Positions 17,558 through 26,203 of a DNA stretch of 64,000 nucleotides are shown here, piece by piece. Under the pieces are notes generated by a model that was not told the DNA's origin, did not search any database, and saw only the letters and a program-made list of their open reading frames with translations. Source of the stretch: Terriglobia bacterium (GTDB lineage Bacteria; Acidobacteriota; Terriglobia; UBA7540); contig DASTAW010000008.1 of assembly GCA_035712365.1 (NCBI GenBank), forward strand, positions 224,842 to 288,841, in the 5' to 3' direction. Made by a program: the position numbers and the translations under genes. How positions within the stretch are numbered: the first letter of the stretch is position 1; every line of letters begins with the position of its first letter.

Positions 17558-18199
17558 TCAGACAATCTGGACTTCGCAGTTGGTCACCGCGGACTTGAAC
17601 TTCAGTGCGTCTTCTTCGGTCCCGACAATGGCGGCATAATGCATGGGGACGGCAATCCTCGGATTGATCGTCTGCGCGGCCTTTGCAGCTTCGTCGGCCG
17701 TCATCACATATGTTCCCGACACCGGCAACAGGGCGATATCACACCGGATCGATTTCATTTCGGGAATGAAGTCCGTGTCGCCGGCATAGTAAACGCGAGT
17801 TCCGTCCATTTCGAACACAAAACCCACTCCTTTGGCGTCTTTGGGGTGGAACAGCTTGCCGGGCTCGCGGAATTTATTGATGTTGTACGCCGGGACCGCC
17901 TCAATCGCAACGCGATCAACGTTAAGCTCCTGGCCCGGCTCGATGAAATGCATTTCCTTTGCTTTCACCTGCTTCAGTCCGGCTTCGCACGACGGGCTCG
18001 CAACGATGATGCTTTCAGGCGTGCAGACTTTGTTCAGGTCATCGAGACTGAGATGGTCAAAGTGGTCGTGACTGAGAAGGATAATATCCGCCTGGTCGAG
18101 TTTTGAAACTTTGAACGGATCGGTAAAAATCACCTTCGAACCCGTAACCCGAAAAGTGTCATGCGCAATCCGCGTGAAATCCAGATTCAGAAGCTTCAT
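17558..18199 (-). CDS. UlaG-like metallo-beta-lactamase-fold hydrolase
   Basis: This 213-residue cytoplasmic protein has the metal-binding motif LLSHDHFDHLS (about 42-52), YYAGDTDFIPE near 145 and a late PMHYAAI, the usual ligand set of UlaG/MBL-fold hydrolases. The substrate cannot be told; relatives act on lactones, phosphodiesters or lipids such as N-acylphosphatidylethanolamine. The ATG at 18199 has a GGGAGGG ribosome site 8 nt upstream, better than the start 13 codons earlier. It converges with the CRTAC1 gene, leaving 78 bp without a clear terminator. Confidence 0.85.
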   Translation of the reverse strand: MKLLNLDFTRIAHDTFRVTGSKVIFTDPFKVSKLDQADIILLSHDHFDHLSLDDLNKVCTPESIIVASPSCEAGLKQVKAKEMHFIEPGQELNVDRVAIEAVPAYNINKFREPGKLFHPKDAKGVGFVFEMDGTRVYYAGDTDFIPEMKSIRCDIALLPVSGTYVMTADEAAKAAQTINPRIAVPMHYAAIVGTEEDALKFKSAVTNCEVQIV

Positions 18200-18480
18200 A
18201 GCAAACCCTCCCAGGCCAGATAATTGTTTGGCATGCATTCCAGGATACTCATAAAAACCGAACCTTTTAGAATATCAACAAAACCAGGCGAACCGCTCTC
18301 CACCCGAGCCCTGCTGATCAAAATGGGACCGCTCGATCAGCCTTCGTTGTGACCGTTCCTCTACTCCCATGAGATAATTCTAATGGTGTGAGATCAAGCA
18401 GGCGCCGATCATTAGAGAGAGATACATACGTTGGCGGCCCAACCCGTGAGGGGCCGCCGACGCGGGGCGGTGGAAATCCT

Positions 18481-19059
18481 GTGCGAACATACGGAGAGCG
18501 CGCAGCCTGCGCACGGTTTATTATGCTGATAATTATGGCAGCACCTCCCGCCCATAGCCAGGAACCCGAGACAGTTCCCTCGCTCGGTGAAATCGCGAGA
18601 AAGTTGAAGGCCGAACGCGCACAAGAAACGCATAAGCCAGTTGCCACATATACCAATGACAACCTTCCTTCCCGCGAGTCGCTGGGGATCGTAACCGGTG
18701 ATCTCGCAGGTCAAGCGAAGGCAAAAGCACCGGCCACGGGCAAGAACGTTGCGCCGGCCGAAGAACATGGTGAGAAGTATTTTCGCTCCAAGCTTGAAAA
18801 GGTCCGTTCACAAATGGAGTCTCACGAGCGCCAACTAGCTGTACTGCAACAGCAATTGGGGCTGGCAAGGGTGCAGTACTATCCGGACCCTCAGAAGACC
18901 CTGGAACAGGAAAGTACACCCGCCTTCCAGACGGACGTGGACAAGCTGCGCGCCAGGATAGCGGACGAGGAGAAAACGCTCGCTGACGATCAAAAAGCAA
19001 TGGACGATTTGCAACAAGAACTGCGTCGTGCGGGCGGTAATCCCGGCTGGATCCGATAG
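18481..19059 (+). CDS. Exported coiled-coil protein of unknown function
   Basis: The N-terminus gives a signal peptide (FIMLIIMAAPPAHSQ), then SLGEIARKLKAERAQE, a phrase common in small acidobacterial secreted proteins. The C-terminal two-thirds is rich in Glu, Lys, Gln and Leu with heptad-like spacing (about 100-180), which predicts coiled coil. The start is uncertain: GTG at 18481, ATG at 18523 or an upstream ATG at 18388. I chose the GTG because it gives a normal signal peptide with a charged N-region and has a purine-rich site before it. No enzymatic motif is present. Confidence 0.62.
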   Translation: MRTYGERAACARFIMLIIMAAPPAHSQEPETVPSLGEIARKLKAERAQETHKPVATYTNDNLPSRESLGIVTGDLAGQAKAKAPATGKNVAPAEEHGEKYFRSKLEKVRSQMESHERQLAVLQQQLGLARVQYYPDPQKTLEQESTPAFQTDVDKLRARIADEEKTLADDQKAMDDLQQELRRAGGNPGWIR

Positions 19060-19121
19060 CACAACTCCGTCTGCCGCTGCGGGATATCAATCCTCCGGCC
19101 TGAGGAACATGATTCCAGCCT

Positions 19122-19895
19122 TCAACGCACATTTCTCCGTGCCCTCTTGCCCAGATGCAGTGCGGCTGCGCCGCCTGTGAAATTCCGGTAGCGCACTCCG
19201 CTGAATCCCTCCGCACGAAGCAAGTTGGCAAGCGCCTCCTGGTCCGGAAAACGCGACACGGAATTGGGAAGATACTGGTACGGGCCCTCAACCCCTGAAA
19301 TCAACTGCCCCAGCCGCGGGAGCACGCGGCGAAAATAGGTCCGAAAGAGCGGGCCAAAAACTGGCCATTTAACATGGGAAAACTCAAGGATGGCCAACAT
19401 CCCGCCCTGTCGCAACACGCGGCGCATCTCCTGAACACCACGCCTGTAATTCGCCAGATTGCGAAAGCCGAAGGCGATGGTCAGAGCGTCGAGCGATTCA
19501 TCACGGAAGGGCAGCCGAAGCGCGTCGGCCTCGAAAAAGAGTGTATTTCCTGCGCGCCTTGCCGACTTTTCCCGCGCTCGCTGCAACATCGGGTGGCAGA
19601 AATCGGTCCCCATCACCGTGCCCGCTGATGCCCGCCTGAGAGCGAGGGCCAGGTCTCCGGTGCCACAGCAAATATCGGCCACGACCGAAGAGGGTTGAGT
19701 CAGCACGGGCTTGAGCGCCTTCACGGTCGCGCGCCGCCACCGGATGTCAAAGCCCACTGAGAGCAGGTGGTTGAGCAGGTCGTATCGGGGAGCTACGGCC
19801 GCAAACATATTCCGCACCGCAGAGGCTGTGGCCCGCTCATCGGCAGCCGTGCCCAGGGTTGTGCCTTCAACCGGCAGTGGCTTTGTCTTAACCAT
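19122..19895 (-). CDS. ubiE: Demethylmenaquinone methyltransferase (UbiE/MenG)
   Basis: This class I SAM-dependent methyltransferase of about 257 residues performs the C-methylation that completes menaquinone. VRNMFAAVAPRYDLLNHLLS (about 27-46) is the UbiE signature; motif I is VVADICCGTGDLALAL, and LTIAFGFRNL and ILEFSHVKWP are further family blocks. The ATG at 19895 overlaps the aroB stop by 8 bp, which couples the two genes. A start 20 codons upstream is possible but would lie deep in aroB. Since chorismate feeds menaquinone, the pairing is metabolically sensible. Confidence 0.9.
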   Translation of the reverse strand: MVKTKPLPVEGTTLGTAADERATASAVRNMFAAVAPRYDLLNHLLSVGFDIRWRRATVKALKPVLTQPSSVVADICCGTGDLALALRRASAGTVMGTDFCHPMLQRAREKSARRAGNTLFFEADALRLPFRDESLDALTIAFGFRNLANYRRGVQEMRRVLRQGGMLAILEFSHVKWPVFGPLFRTYFRRVLPRLGQLISGVEGPYQYLPNSVSRFPDQEALANLLRAEGFSGVRYRNFTGGAAALHLGKRARRNVR

Positions 19896-20976
19896 GGGTC
19901 TCCGACATTTGCACGCTTCTGAGGGCTTCAACAGCCGCTTCGATGGGAATATCACTGACGGTGCTTACTTTGCCGATCCTTTCCGGCACCACCCAATGGA
20001 TCTGGCCTGCGACGGCCTTCTTGTCACGCGGGAACAGCTTTCTGATTTTCGTCGGGGCCAGGTCGCGGATGGGAGGCAGAGGGCCGATCCTCCGCACCAA
20101 TTCCGAGATCCGTTCCGCTTCTCTCAAGTCCAGCATGTTCAAAAGCACTCCCAGGCGTGCCGCGCACAGAAGACCCCAGCCCACGGCCTCGCCGTGCAGA
20201 AACCGCCGATAGCCCGTGGCCTCTTCGAGCGCGTGTCCAAAGGTATGGCCAAGGTTCAAGAGCCGGCGCAGGCCGGCTTCCCGCTCATCGCGGTTGACGA
20301 TGTCCACCTTTACCTGTGCCGCGCGCACGAGCAGCCGATCCAACGTTCCGTCCACTCCCGGGCGCAGCCGGCCCGCTGCTTTTTCCATCAGTGAAAACAA
20401 TGCAGGGCCGGAAAGCACGGCATGTTTCGCAACCTCGTAGAAACCGGAGAGGTACGCCCTGGGCGGCAAGGATTTCAGCACCACGGGGTCTGCCAGCACC
20501 AGGCGCGGCGGCGCAAACGTTCCGATCAGGTTTTTCATCTGGCCGACGTTAACGGCGGTCTTGCCGCCAATGGCGCTGTCAACCTGCGCCACCACGGTGG
20601 TTGGCGCCTGGATGTAATCAATTCCGCGCATGTAGGTGGAAGCGACAAACCCGCCAAGATCTCCCACCACGCCGCCGCCAAAGGCAATCAGCAGAGAGCT
20701 TCTGTCCGCGCCTTTCTTCAACAGCGTTGCAGCCACCCGCTCCGCCATTCGGATGCTTTTTGAGTTTTCGCCCGAAGGAACAAAGATTTCATGGGGAGCA
20801 ATCAGCCTGCTGGTCTTCAGAAAACCCGGTCCCCAGCGCTTCCAGAGTGAACGTTCCGTCAGCACAAAGGTGGAAGAATAGGCCCGGTGCGGAAAGCGCT
20901 GAAACGCGCTCCAGGCGCCACGCCCGGCCACAACCTCGTAGTCAAATTCGCGGGATTTCACTCGAAGTCGTCTCAT
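19888..20976 (-). CDS. aroB: 3-dehydroquinate synthase AroB
   Basis: AroB cyclises DAHP to 3-dehydroquinate in the shikimate pathway, using NAD and zinc. The 362-residue length is normal. Diagnostic blocks are ALLIAFGGGVVGDLGGFVAS in the NAD-binding domain (about 98-116), RGIDYIQAPTTVVAQVDSAIGGKTAVN (given here only as its RGIDYIQ start and the later GGKTAVN, about 120-146), and the zinc-binding LNLGHTFGHALE near 245 with HGEAVGWG. It is the first gene of an aroB-ubiE pair and is divergent from nadB. Confidence 0.93.
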   Translation of the reverse strand: MRRLRVKSREFDYEVVAGRGAWSAFQRFPHRAYSSTFVLTERSLWKRWGPGFLKTSRLIAPHEIFVPSGENSKSIRMAERVAATLLKKGADRSSLLIAFGGGVVGDLGGFVASTYMRGIDYIQAPTTVVAQVDSAIGGKTAVNVGQMKNLIGTFAPPRLVLADPVVLKSLPPRAYLSGFYEVAKHAVLSGPALFSLMEKAAGRLRPGVDGTLDRLLVRAAQVKVDIVNRDEREAGLRRLLNLGHTFGHALEEATGYRRFLHGEAVGWGLLCAARLGVLLNMLDLREAERISELVRRIGPLPPIRDLAPTKIRKLFPRDKKAVAGQIHWVVPERIGKVSTVSDIPIEAAVEALRSVQMSETHG

Positions 20977-21076
20977 CTGGTTCCTGATCGCTCCTCTCCT
21001 CGGCGCCTATGAAAACACATAGCATACCGCTTGAATCCCGGCAAACTCCCGGCCGCGAATCGAGTGGCGGCTGGAG

Positions 21077-21106
21077 TTGCGGGCGTGGCTCCACGCCGCG
21101 TATGAT
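21077..21106 (+). promoter_or_regulatory. Putative nadB promoter with internal palindrome
   Basis: TTGCGG (21077-21082) and TATGAT (21101-21106) are 18 bp apart, just upstream of the nadB ATG. A 7+7 palindrome GGCGTGG-CT-CCACGCC (21082-21097) fills the spacer and could be an operator. The -35 box matches consensus in only three of six bases. Confidence 0.4.
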
Positions 21107-21118
21107 GGTGTTGGTCCT

Positions 21119-22768
21119 ATGAGTGAGAAAAACGAGCGCGTCGATTTTCTGATTCTTGGCGCGGGCATCGCCGGGCTGCGCGCCGCAATCGAGCTGGCCG
21201 ATTCCGCTCGCGTGCTGGTCCTGACCAAGGGTGCAATCTACGAATCGAGCACCGAGCATGCACAGGGTGGCATTGCGGCGGCGCTTGCCGAAGACGACGA
21301 AGTACACCTCCATCTTCAGGATACCTTGCAGGCCGGCGATGGCCTGTGCCGTGAAGAAGCTGTGAAGATTCTGGTTGAGCAGGGTCCGCATGAAATCAGA
21401 AAGCTGATTGATTGGGGCATGGAATTTGACCGCGAAGGCACCAGGCTGGCATTCACCCGCGAAGGCGCGCACAGCCGCTCGCGTGTTCTGCACGCCCACG
21501 GAGACTCGACCGGAGCCCAGATCCTGCGGGCGCTTATGGCCAAAGTGAAGACCTTGCCCAGCATTGAAATCCGCCCCCACACCTTTGTTACCGACCTGCT
21601 GCTGGATGGAGCGAAGGTCGCCGGGGTCAACTACATTGACTCGAGGTCCTCTCGCCTGCGGATGATCGAGGCCGGCGGAGTTCTGCTTGCAACCGGCGGC
21701 ATGGGACAGGTGTATAAGGAGACCACCAATCCCGAGGTGGCGTGCGGCGACGGCGTTGCCATTGCCTATCGCTCGGGCGCACTGTTGAGCGATCTGGAAT
21801 TCATCCAGTTTCATCCCACTGCCCTCTATGCCAAGGGCGCCCCGCGTTTTCTGCTGTCGGAGGCGCTGCGAGGCGAGGGCGCCGTCCTGCGAAATGTCGA
21901 TTTGCACCGCTTTATGCCCCATTATCACGATGCCGCCGAGCTTGCGCCCCGGGACATCGTCTCCCGCGCCATTGTCATGGAGATGCGGAAGACCGGCGCC
22001 GAGTTCGTCTATCTTGACCTGACCGGACTGAAGCCAGACCACGTCAAGGGCCGGTTTCCCAGAATTGACGCCACCTGCCTGCAATACGGCCTGGATATTA
22101 CGACTGATCTGCTGCCGGTTCGTCCTGCCGCCCATTATGCCATGGGCGGGGTTGCCAGCGACCTCGACGGCAACACCTCGCTCGATGGTCTCTACGCGGC
22201 CGGCGAGGTGGCCGCCACAGGAGTGCATGGCGCCAACCGCCTTGCCAGCAATTCCCTGCTGGAAGGGCTTGTCTTCGGAGCGCGCGCCGGCGCAAGCGCC
22301 CGCCGTCGTTCCTGCCATTCGCGTTCCGGCGCTGGTTCTGCACGGCCGAAGACTGATGAGCCCAGGACCCGTCCGCATCGAGAGACAAACCCATCAACGC
22401 CACCTGCCGATGTCTCGCCAGCCGTGTTGCAGCTTCGCAGCATCCTGTGGAGCAAGGTTGGGATCATCCGCGAGCATTCGGCGCTGAGTACGGCTGTGCT
22501 CGAACTTGGAGAGCTCTCGATTCCAGAACCGCTGCCGCTTGACCGCTCTTCCCACGAAGCCCGGAACATGCTGACCGTTTCGCGACTGATTGCCTCTTCA
22601 GCCCTGGCCCGAAGAGAAAGCCGCGGCGCCCACTATCGCACGGACATGCCGTTCAAGGACGATTCAACACCTCCCCGGCATTCTTTCGTTCGGAAGGATT
22701 CCCCGGTTTCTTTTGCGCAGAATCTGCCGGCCGGTTTCGGCGGAAAGTCGGCAGCTTCTCACAAATAG
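21119..22768 (+). CDS. nadB: L-aspartate oxidase NadB
   Basis: NadB oxidises L-aspartate to iminoaspartate with FAD, the first step of de novo NAD synthesis. The N-terminal FAD fold DFLILGAGIAGLRAAIEL is followed by EHAQGGIAAAL and the active-site blocks FIQFHPTAL, SEALRGEGA and RPAAHYAMGGV. GANRLASNSLLEGLVFG closes the flavoprotein domain. The C-terminal helical domain is present but carries a low-complexity Arg/Pro/Ser-rich insert (about 400-445). The ATG at 21119 is preferred over an earlier frame start. nadA and nadC are not visible nearby. Confidence 0.92.
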   Translation: MSEKNERVDFLILGAGIAGLRAAIELADSARVLVLTKGAIYESSTEHAQGGIAAALAEDDEVHLHLQDTLQAGDGLCREEAVKILVEQGPHEIRKLIDWGMEFDREGTRLAFTREGAHSRSRVLHAHGDSTGAQILRALMAKVKTLPSIEIRPHTFVTDLLLDGAKVAGVNYIDSRSSRLRMIEAGGVLLATGGMGQVYKETTNPEVACGDGVAIAYRSGALLSDLEFIQFHPTALYAKGAPRFLLSEALRGEGAVLRNVDLHRFMPHYHDAAELAPRDIVSRAIVMEMRKTGAEFVYLDLTGLKPDHVKGRFPRIDATCLQYGLDITTDLLPVRPAAHYAMGGVASDLDGNTSLDGLYAAGEVAATGVHGANRLASNSLLEGLVFGARAGASARRRSCHSRSGAGSARPKTDEPRTRPHRETNPSTPPADVSPAVLQLRSILWSKVGIIREHSALSTAVLELGELSIPEPLPLDRSSHEARNMLTVSRLIASSALARRESRGAHYRTDMPFKDDSTPPRHSFVRKDSPVSFAQNLPAGFGGKSAASHK

Positions 22769-22788
22769 TTGTTCGCCGATGCCTCGGA

Positions 22789-23730
22789 TCATTGCGCGCG
22801 CGCAGAATTTTCAAGCTGGCTGAGCGCCGCCTTCACCACGCGCCCGACAATGGTCAGGCTGGAAGGGCTGCAGTGCTCGACCGTGTCCTGCGCCGAGTGC
22901 CAATATCGGCCGGGGCTGCTGCCGTCCGGCCCATACGTAAAGTCGATCAAATCCACGGCCGAAACGCCCGCCTGCACAAACGGGATGTGATCGTCATCCA
23001 TGGCGAGGGGTTGGCGAAGAAAGTAGCTCGAGTAGCCGAGCTTGTCCGCCTGTTCAAAAACAAGTTTATTCAACCAGCCGGTGGAATTCTGGTCCCAGCG
23101 AATGTCAAGGTGCGCATCGGCAATCATGTCCACGAGAATCATGGCTTGGATGCGGCTGAGTTCGCCATCCGCTGTCAGTTTCTGGACAAAGTGCCGACTG
23201 CCATACAGGCTGTCGGTCTCGGTCCAGTCCCGGACGGCTTCCTCGCCATCGAAAAACACGATCCAGTAGGTCAATTTGTGCGGCGACTGCGCCAGTTCGC
23301 GGGCCATCTCAAGCAGAAAGGCAGCACTCGATCCGCCATCATTGGCTCCCACAAATCGGAAAGCCTGTTCAAGCTTGGTATCGTAGTGGCCGGCAATCAT
23401 GATGATGCGTCTTGGTTCCTTGCCGGGAATCTCGGCGACCAGATTCACCATGGGAACATTCCCCGCAGGAGTGGCGCCAACAAATCGGTCCTGGGTCACC
23501 TTGCAGCCTGCCTGTTGAAGCTGCCCGATGATCCACGCGCGGGAAGCCTCCAAAGCTTTGGAGCCGGCGGGGCGCGGGCCGAATCCCACCAGATGTTGGA
23601 GGTCCGTGAACGCGCGGCCTCCGTTAAACGCATAAGGATCCGCCGCCCTGGCCTGCCGGCAGTTGGACAGGAAGACGAGACTTAAAAGCAGCAGCAGTCC
23701 CTGAAGGCTGCGTGCGCTAGGCCTGCTCAT
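22789..23730 (-). CDS. Exported M28 peptidase / glutaminyl cyclase-like protein
   Basis: This 313-residue protein has a signal sequence (LQGLLLLLSLVFLSNC) with a Cys that might be lipidated, although Asn at -1 is atypical. The M28-type zinc-binding blocks are IAGHYDTK (about 121-128), ANDGGSSAAFLLEMA, FFDGEEAVRDW and the late DDHIPFVQAGV. This set resembles bacterial glutaminyl-peptide cyclotransferases as much as aminopeptidases, so the activity stays open. Its ATG overlaps the end of tatC by 14 bp, suggesting it is translated from the tat message. Confidence 0.82.
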   Translation of the reverse strand: MSRPSARSLQGLLLLLSLVFLSNCRQARAADPYAFNGGRAFTDLQHLVGFGPRPAGSKALEASRAWIIGQLQQAGCKVTQDRFVGATPAGNVPMVNLVAEIPGKEPRRIIMIAGHYDTKLEQAFRFVGANDGGSSAAFLLEMARELAQSPHKLTYWIVFFDGEEAVRDWTETDSLYGSRHFVQKLTADGELSRIQAMILVDMIADAHLDIRWDQNSTGWLNKLVFEQADKLGYSSYFLRQPLAMDDDHIPFVQAGVSAVDLIDFTYGPDGSSPGRYWHSAQDTVEHCSPSSLTIVGRVVKAALSQLENSARAQ

Positions 23731-24535
23731 GCCGCCGCTTCCAGTTTTTCCGGTAATAGACAAGCCATGAGAGACCGATGCTGATGACGTAGAGGCCAAC
23801 CAGCGGCATCCAGAACATGAACAGGGTGGTCCAGTCCGGCGTGGGGGCCAGCGCCGCCGCTGCAACCGCCGTAATGATCACCGCATAGCGGATGTTTTTC
23901 ACCAGGAATTTTGGAGTGACAATGCCAAAAATCGAAAGAAGCAGAATGACCACCGGCAACTCAAAAACGACGCCGACGCCCAGAATGATGGTCAGCGCCA
24001 GGCTCCAGTACTCATGGATGGTAATCATGGGCGTGAAGCGATGCCCGAATTCCAGCAGGAACTTGAGGGCCGCCGGGAAAGCGAACCGGTAGGCAAAAAA
24101 ACCGCCCGCAAAAAACAGACTGCTGGTCAGCCCCACAAACGGCCAGACGTACTTCTTCTCATGCCGGTAGAGACCGGGGGAGATAAACAGCCACAACTGG
24201 AACAGAATGTAAGGCGCTGCCAGAAAAATGCCGCCCACAATCGACAGCTTGATATACAGATTGAAGGGATCGACGGGGTTGGTATAGACCAGCTTGTCTG
24301 CCATGTGCAGATTTTGCAGGGTGTCTGTCAAGGGCTTGGCGAGCAGACCGTAAATCGTGTCTGAAAAATAGAAGCAAATGATGAAGCCGACGAAAACGGA
24401 GATGGCGCTGCGGACCAGCCTTTGCCGAAGCTCCTCGAGGTGCTCGAGGAACGACATCTGCTTGCCGCTGAACTCGTCATCCTCGGGGCCGGGGTTCGGG
24501 TTCGTGCTGGGAGGGTTCTGAATAGTCGTAGCCAT
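23717..24535 (-). CDS. tatC: Sec-independent translocase subunit TatC
   Basis: TatC is the six-helix inner-membrane receptor that binds twin-arginine signal peptides. MSFLEHLEELRQRLVRSAI is the canonical opening; here it begins at residue 27, so there may be an acidic/Pro-rich N-terminal extension. The next expected blocks are present: NPVDPFNLYIKLSIVGG, FISPGLYRHEKKYVWPF and FELPVVILLLSIFGIVTPKFL. The first ATG overlaps tatA by 59 bp; the internal ATG at 24457 would avoid the overlap but has no ribosome site. Several Tat-type leaders occur in this window (4444, 6566, 15725). Confidence 0.92.
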   Translation of the reverse strand: MATTIQNPPSTNPNPGPEDDEFSGKQMSFLEHLEELRQRLVRSAISVFVGFIICFYFSDTIYGLLAKPLTDTLQNLHMADKLVYTNPVDPFNLYIKLSIVGGIFLAAPYILFQLWLFISPGLYRHEKKYVWPFVGLTSSLFFAGGFFAYRFAFPAALKFLLEFGHRFTPMITIHEYWSLALTIILGVGVVFELPVVILLLSIFGIVTPKFLVKNIRYAVIITAVAAAALAPTPDWTTLFMFWMPLVGLYVISIGLSWLVYYRKNWKRRHEQA

Positions 24536-24893
24536 ACTCAGGAGCCGGCTCCAGACTGCTTTCGGACTGAGTGCTCACTGCCGCCTCTTCAGAATGAGCG
24601 CTCAACGCGTGCGTCTCTTCCGGGTGTTCGATGCCTTCCTCTTCTAGTTCGCTATAGTGATGCGTCTCATTCTGGGAGTAGCTTGAGTAACTCGAGTAGC
24701 TGGTGTCCTCTTCCTTTCGGTCGAGATTTCGGATTTCCTCTTCCAGCGAGTTCTTCAACTCGTTTGAAGCGCGGCGCAACTCTCCCATTCCCTTGCCGAG
24801 GATGCGGGCAATCTCCGGCAGCTTCTTCGGTCCGAAGAGAAGAAAGGCAATGAATAAAATGAACCCGACTTCAGTGAAACCGCCGCTGAACAA
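24477..24893 (-). CDS. tatA: Twin-arginine translocase subunit TatA/TatB
   Basis: The N-terminal membrane helix GFTEVGFILFIAFLLFGPKKLPEIAR and the following amphipathic helix (ILGKGMGELRRASNELK) define a TatA/TatB pore subunit; the FGPKKLPE hinge is exact. After residue 55 the protein continues in an unusually long acidic, Ser/Tyr-rich tail (SYSSYSSYSQ, then many Glu/Pro) to 138 residues. That tail is probably disordered. TatA versus TatB cannot be settled by eye. It is upstream of tatC and overlaps its first possible start. Confidence 0.88.
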   Translation of the reverse strand: MFSGGFTEVGFILFIAFLLFGPKKLPEIARILGKGMGELRRASNELKNSLEEEIRNLDRKEEDTSYSSYSSYSQNETHHYSELEEEGIEHPEETHALSAHSEEAAVSTQSESSLEPAPEYGYDYSEPSQHEPEPRPRG

Positions 24894-25251
24894 GACCTAC
24901 CTCTCCTTTGCATCATATGGGACGCTACCCTGCTTGTCAAGCAAGTGTCTGCCGTAATGATTTCCGTTTCAAGCCCCTCCGCGCCTGGGGCAGCGCGTAG
25001 CGCGGACCGTCGGTTTTACGGTCCGCGGTTCTTCGGTTGACGGCGTTTACCGCGTAGGATTGTACCTCAATTCCCTGGCTCCTGCGTTGCTTCGTCATCA
25101 TCGACGCCTAGCATGCCTCATGTCTAACAAAGAGCCGCAGACCGCAATTCCGGCGGTCGGCGCTACTCGCTCCTCACTCACCACTGGCATCTTGATACTT
25201 CATAATTCAGAATTCATAATTGTGTTTGTACCCGATGAAAAGGAGCAGCCG
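24894..25251. other. Intergenic region with hairpin and repeat copy
   Basis: No convincing gene. It contains a perfect 9-bp inverted repeat GCGGACCGT / ACGGTCCGC (25002-25026) in the frame GTAGCGC-stem-TTTT-stem-GGTTCTT, which matches the layout of hairpins at 57.6 and 58.6 kb. It also contains a 45-bp element (25138-25182) that recurs after the next gene at 25654. Confidence 0.6.
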
Positions 25252-25653
25252 ATGAACGAGCGATCCCAACGCAACTCTGCGGAGATGGCCATGCGTCAGA
25301 TCAATGATGCGTGGCTTAGCGGCCGCATCGAAGACCTTGCGTCTGCGTTGCACGCCGACATCGTCATCGTCCTCCCTGGATGGAGCGGACGCGTTGCGGG
25401 AAAGCAGGAATTTCTGGCCGGGTTCCGTGAATTCCTCCAGAGCTCGAAAATCCACGAATTCAATGAACAGGACCTTCAAGCGGATGTCGCCGGCAGTACG
25501 GCAGTGGTTGCGTTCCGGTTTGAGATGCTCTACGAGCGCGAAGGCACTCAATTCCGTTCCACCGGACGCGACCTTTGGGTGTTTCAAAAGAAGGGCAACT
25601 CCTGGATTGCGGTCTGGAGAACGATGCTCGACCTCGAGGAAAGTCCCGCCTGA
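25252..25653 (+). CDS. NTF2-like (SnoaL/DUF4440-type) protein
   Basis: This 133-residue protein shows the NTF2-like cone fold by pattern: MRQINDAWLSGRIEDLASAL, then HADIVIVLPGWSGRVAGKQE, and the C-terminal strand block TGRDLWVFQKKGNSWIAVW. Such proteins are ketosteroid-isomerase-like enzymes or small-ligand binders; the ligand is unknown. AGGAG 7 nt before the ATG fixes the start, although the frame is open much further 5'. The gene is bracketed by two copies of a short repeat (25138 and 25654). Confidence 0.8.
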   Translation: MNERSQRNSAEMAMRQINDAWLSGRIEDLASALHADIVIVLPGWSGRVAGKQEFLAGFREFLQSSKIHEFNEQDLQADVAGSTAVVAFRFEMLYEREGTQFRSTGRDLWVFQKKGNSWIAVWRTMLDLEESPA

Positions 25654-25714
25654 CAGACCGCGATTTCGGCGCTGCGCCACTCGCTCCGTGTCAATCACTT
25701 CCACCCGCATCCCG

Positions 25715-26116
25715 TCAGCGTTTGGCGCAGGCTTCGAGCTGACGCTTCACAGCGGGAAGACTGATCGTGACTGACCTGCCGCTCACGGGTCCTTCGTATG
25801 AGACGACGGTGCCTTCCGCATTCCAGGCGGCGTGTTTGGCCACCGCAGCATCATAAGCTGTCCTGAGCTTCTTCAAATCATCCCTGAAACTGCACGCGCA
25901 CGTCGCAGGGTCCTTTGCCAAGGCGGGGCTGCAGGAAGCCACGTCTTTCACCATCACGCTGATCGCGCGATTGACCGCTGCAGCGTCGCTGATATCGCCG
26001 TTCTCTTTGAGCTGGATATTGTGACCGGGTGTCGGCTGTTGGCGGGTTTGGGCCTGCGCATGGGTGGCAGCCACGGCAAGAATCGCGCCGGACAGGCACG
26101 CTATCCGGATTCTCAT
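25715..26116 (-). CDS. Small secreted protein of unknown function
   Basis: This 133-residue protein has a signal peptide (RIRIACLSGAILAVAATHAQAQ). The mature part has three cysteines (ASCSP, TCACSF) and ends LPAVKRQLEACAKR. The cysteines could form disulfides in the periplasm. I recognise no family. The start at 26116 has a GGAG site upstream; an ATG ten codons earlier is also in frame. It converges with the NTF2-like gene. Confidence 0.65.
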   Translation of the reverse strand: MRIRIACLSGAILAVAATHAQAQTRQQPTPGHNIQLKENGDISDAAAVNRAISVMVKDVASCSPALAKDPATCACSFRDDLKKLRTAYDAAVAKHAAWNAEGTVVSYEGPVSGRSVTISLPAVKRQLEACAKR

Positions 26117-26203
26117 CAGGTTTTCTCCGAAGATGCCGAAAGGCAAGTTAGCTAGCCGTTCCGCCCGGCAGGGGCTTCAACTCCCCAGATTTTTAGCTCT
26201 TAC

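Noticed and set aside
20942..22378. 478-codon open frame on the minus strand
   Set aside because: It is the reverse complement of nadB, whose motifs are complete on the plus strand. The product is His/Gln/Gly-rich without any family pattern.
24894..25059. Terminator for a gene upstream at 25002-25026
   Set aside because: The hairpin has no T-run on either strand and no gene ends beside it; it fits the dispersed hairpin repeat better.
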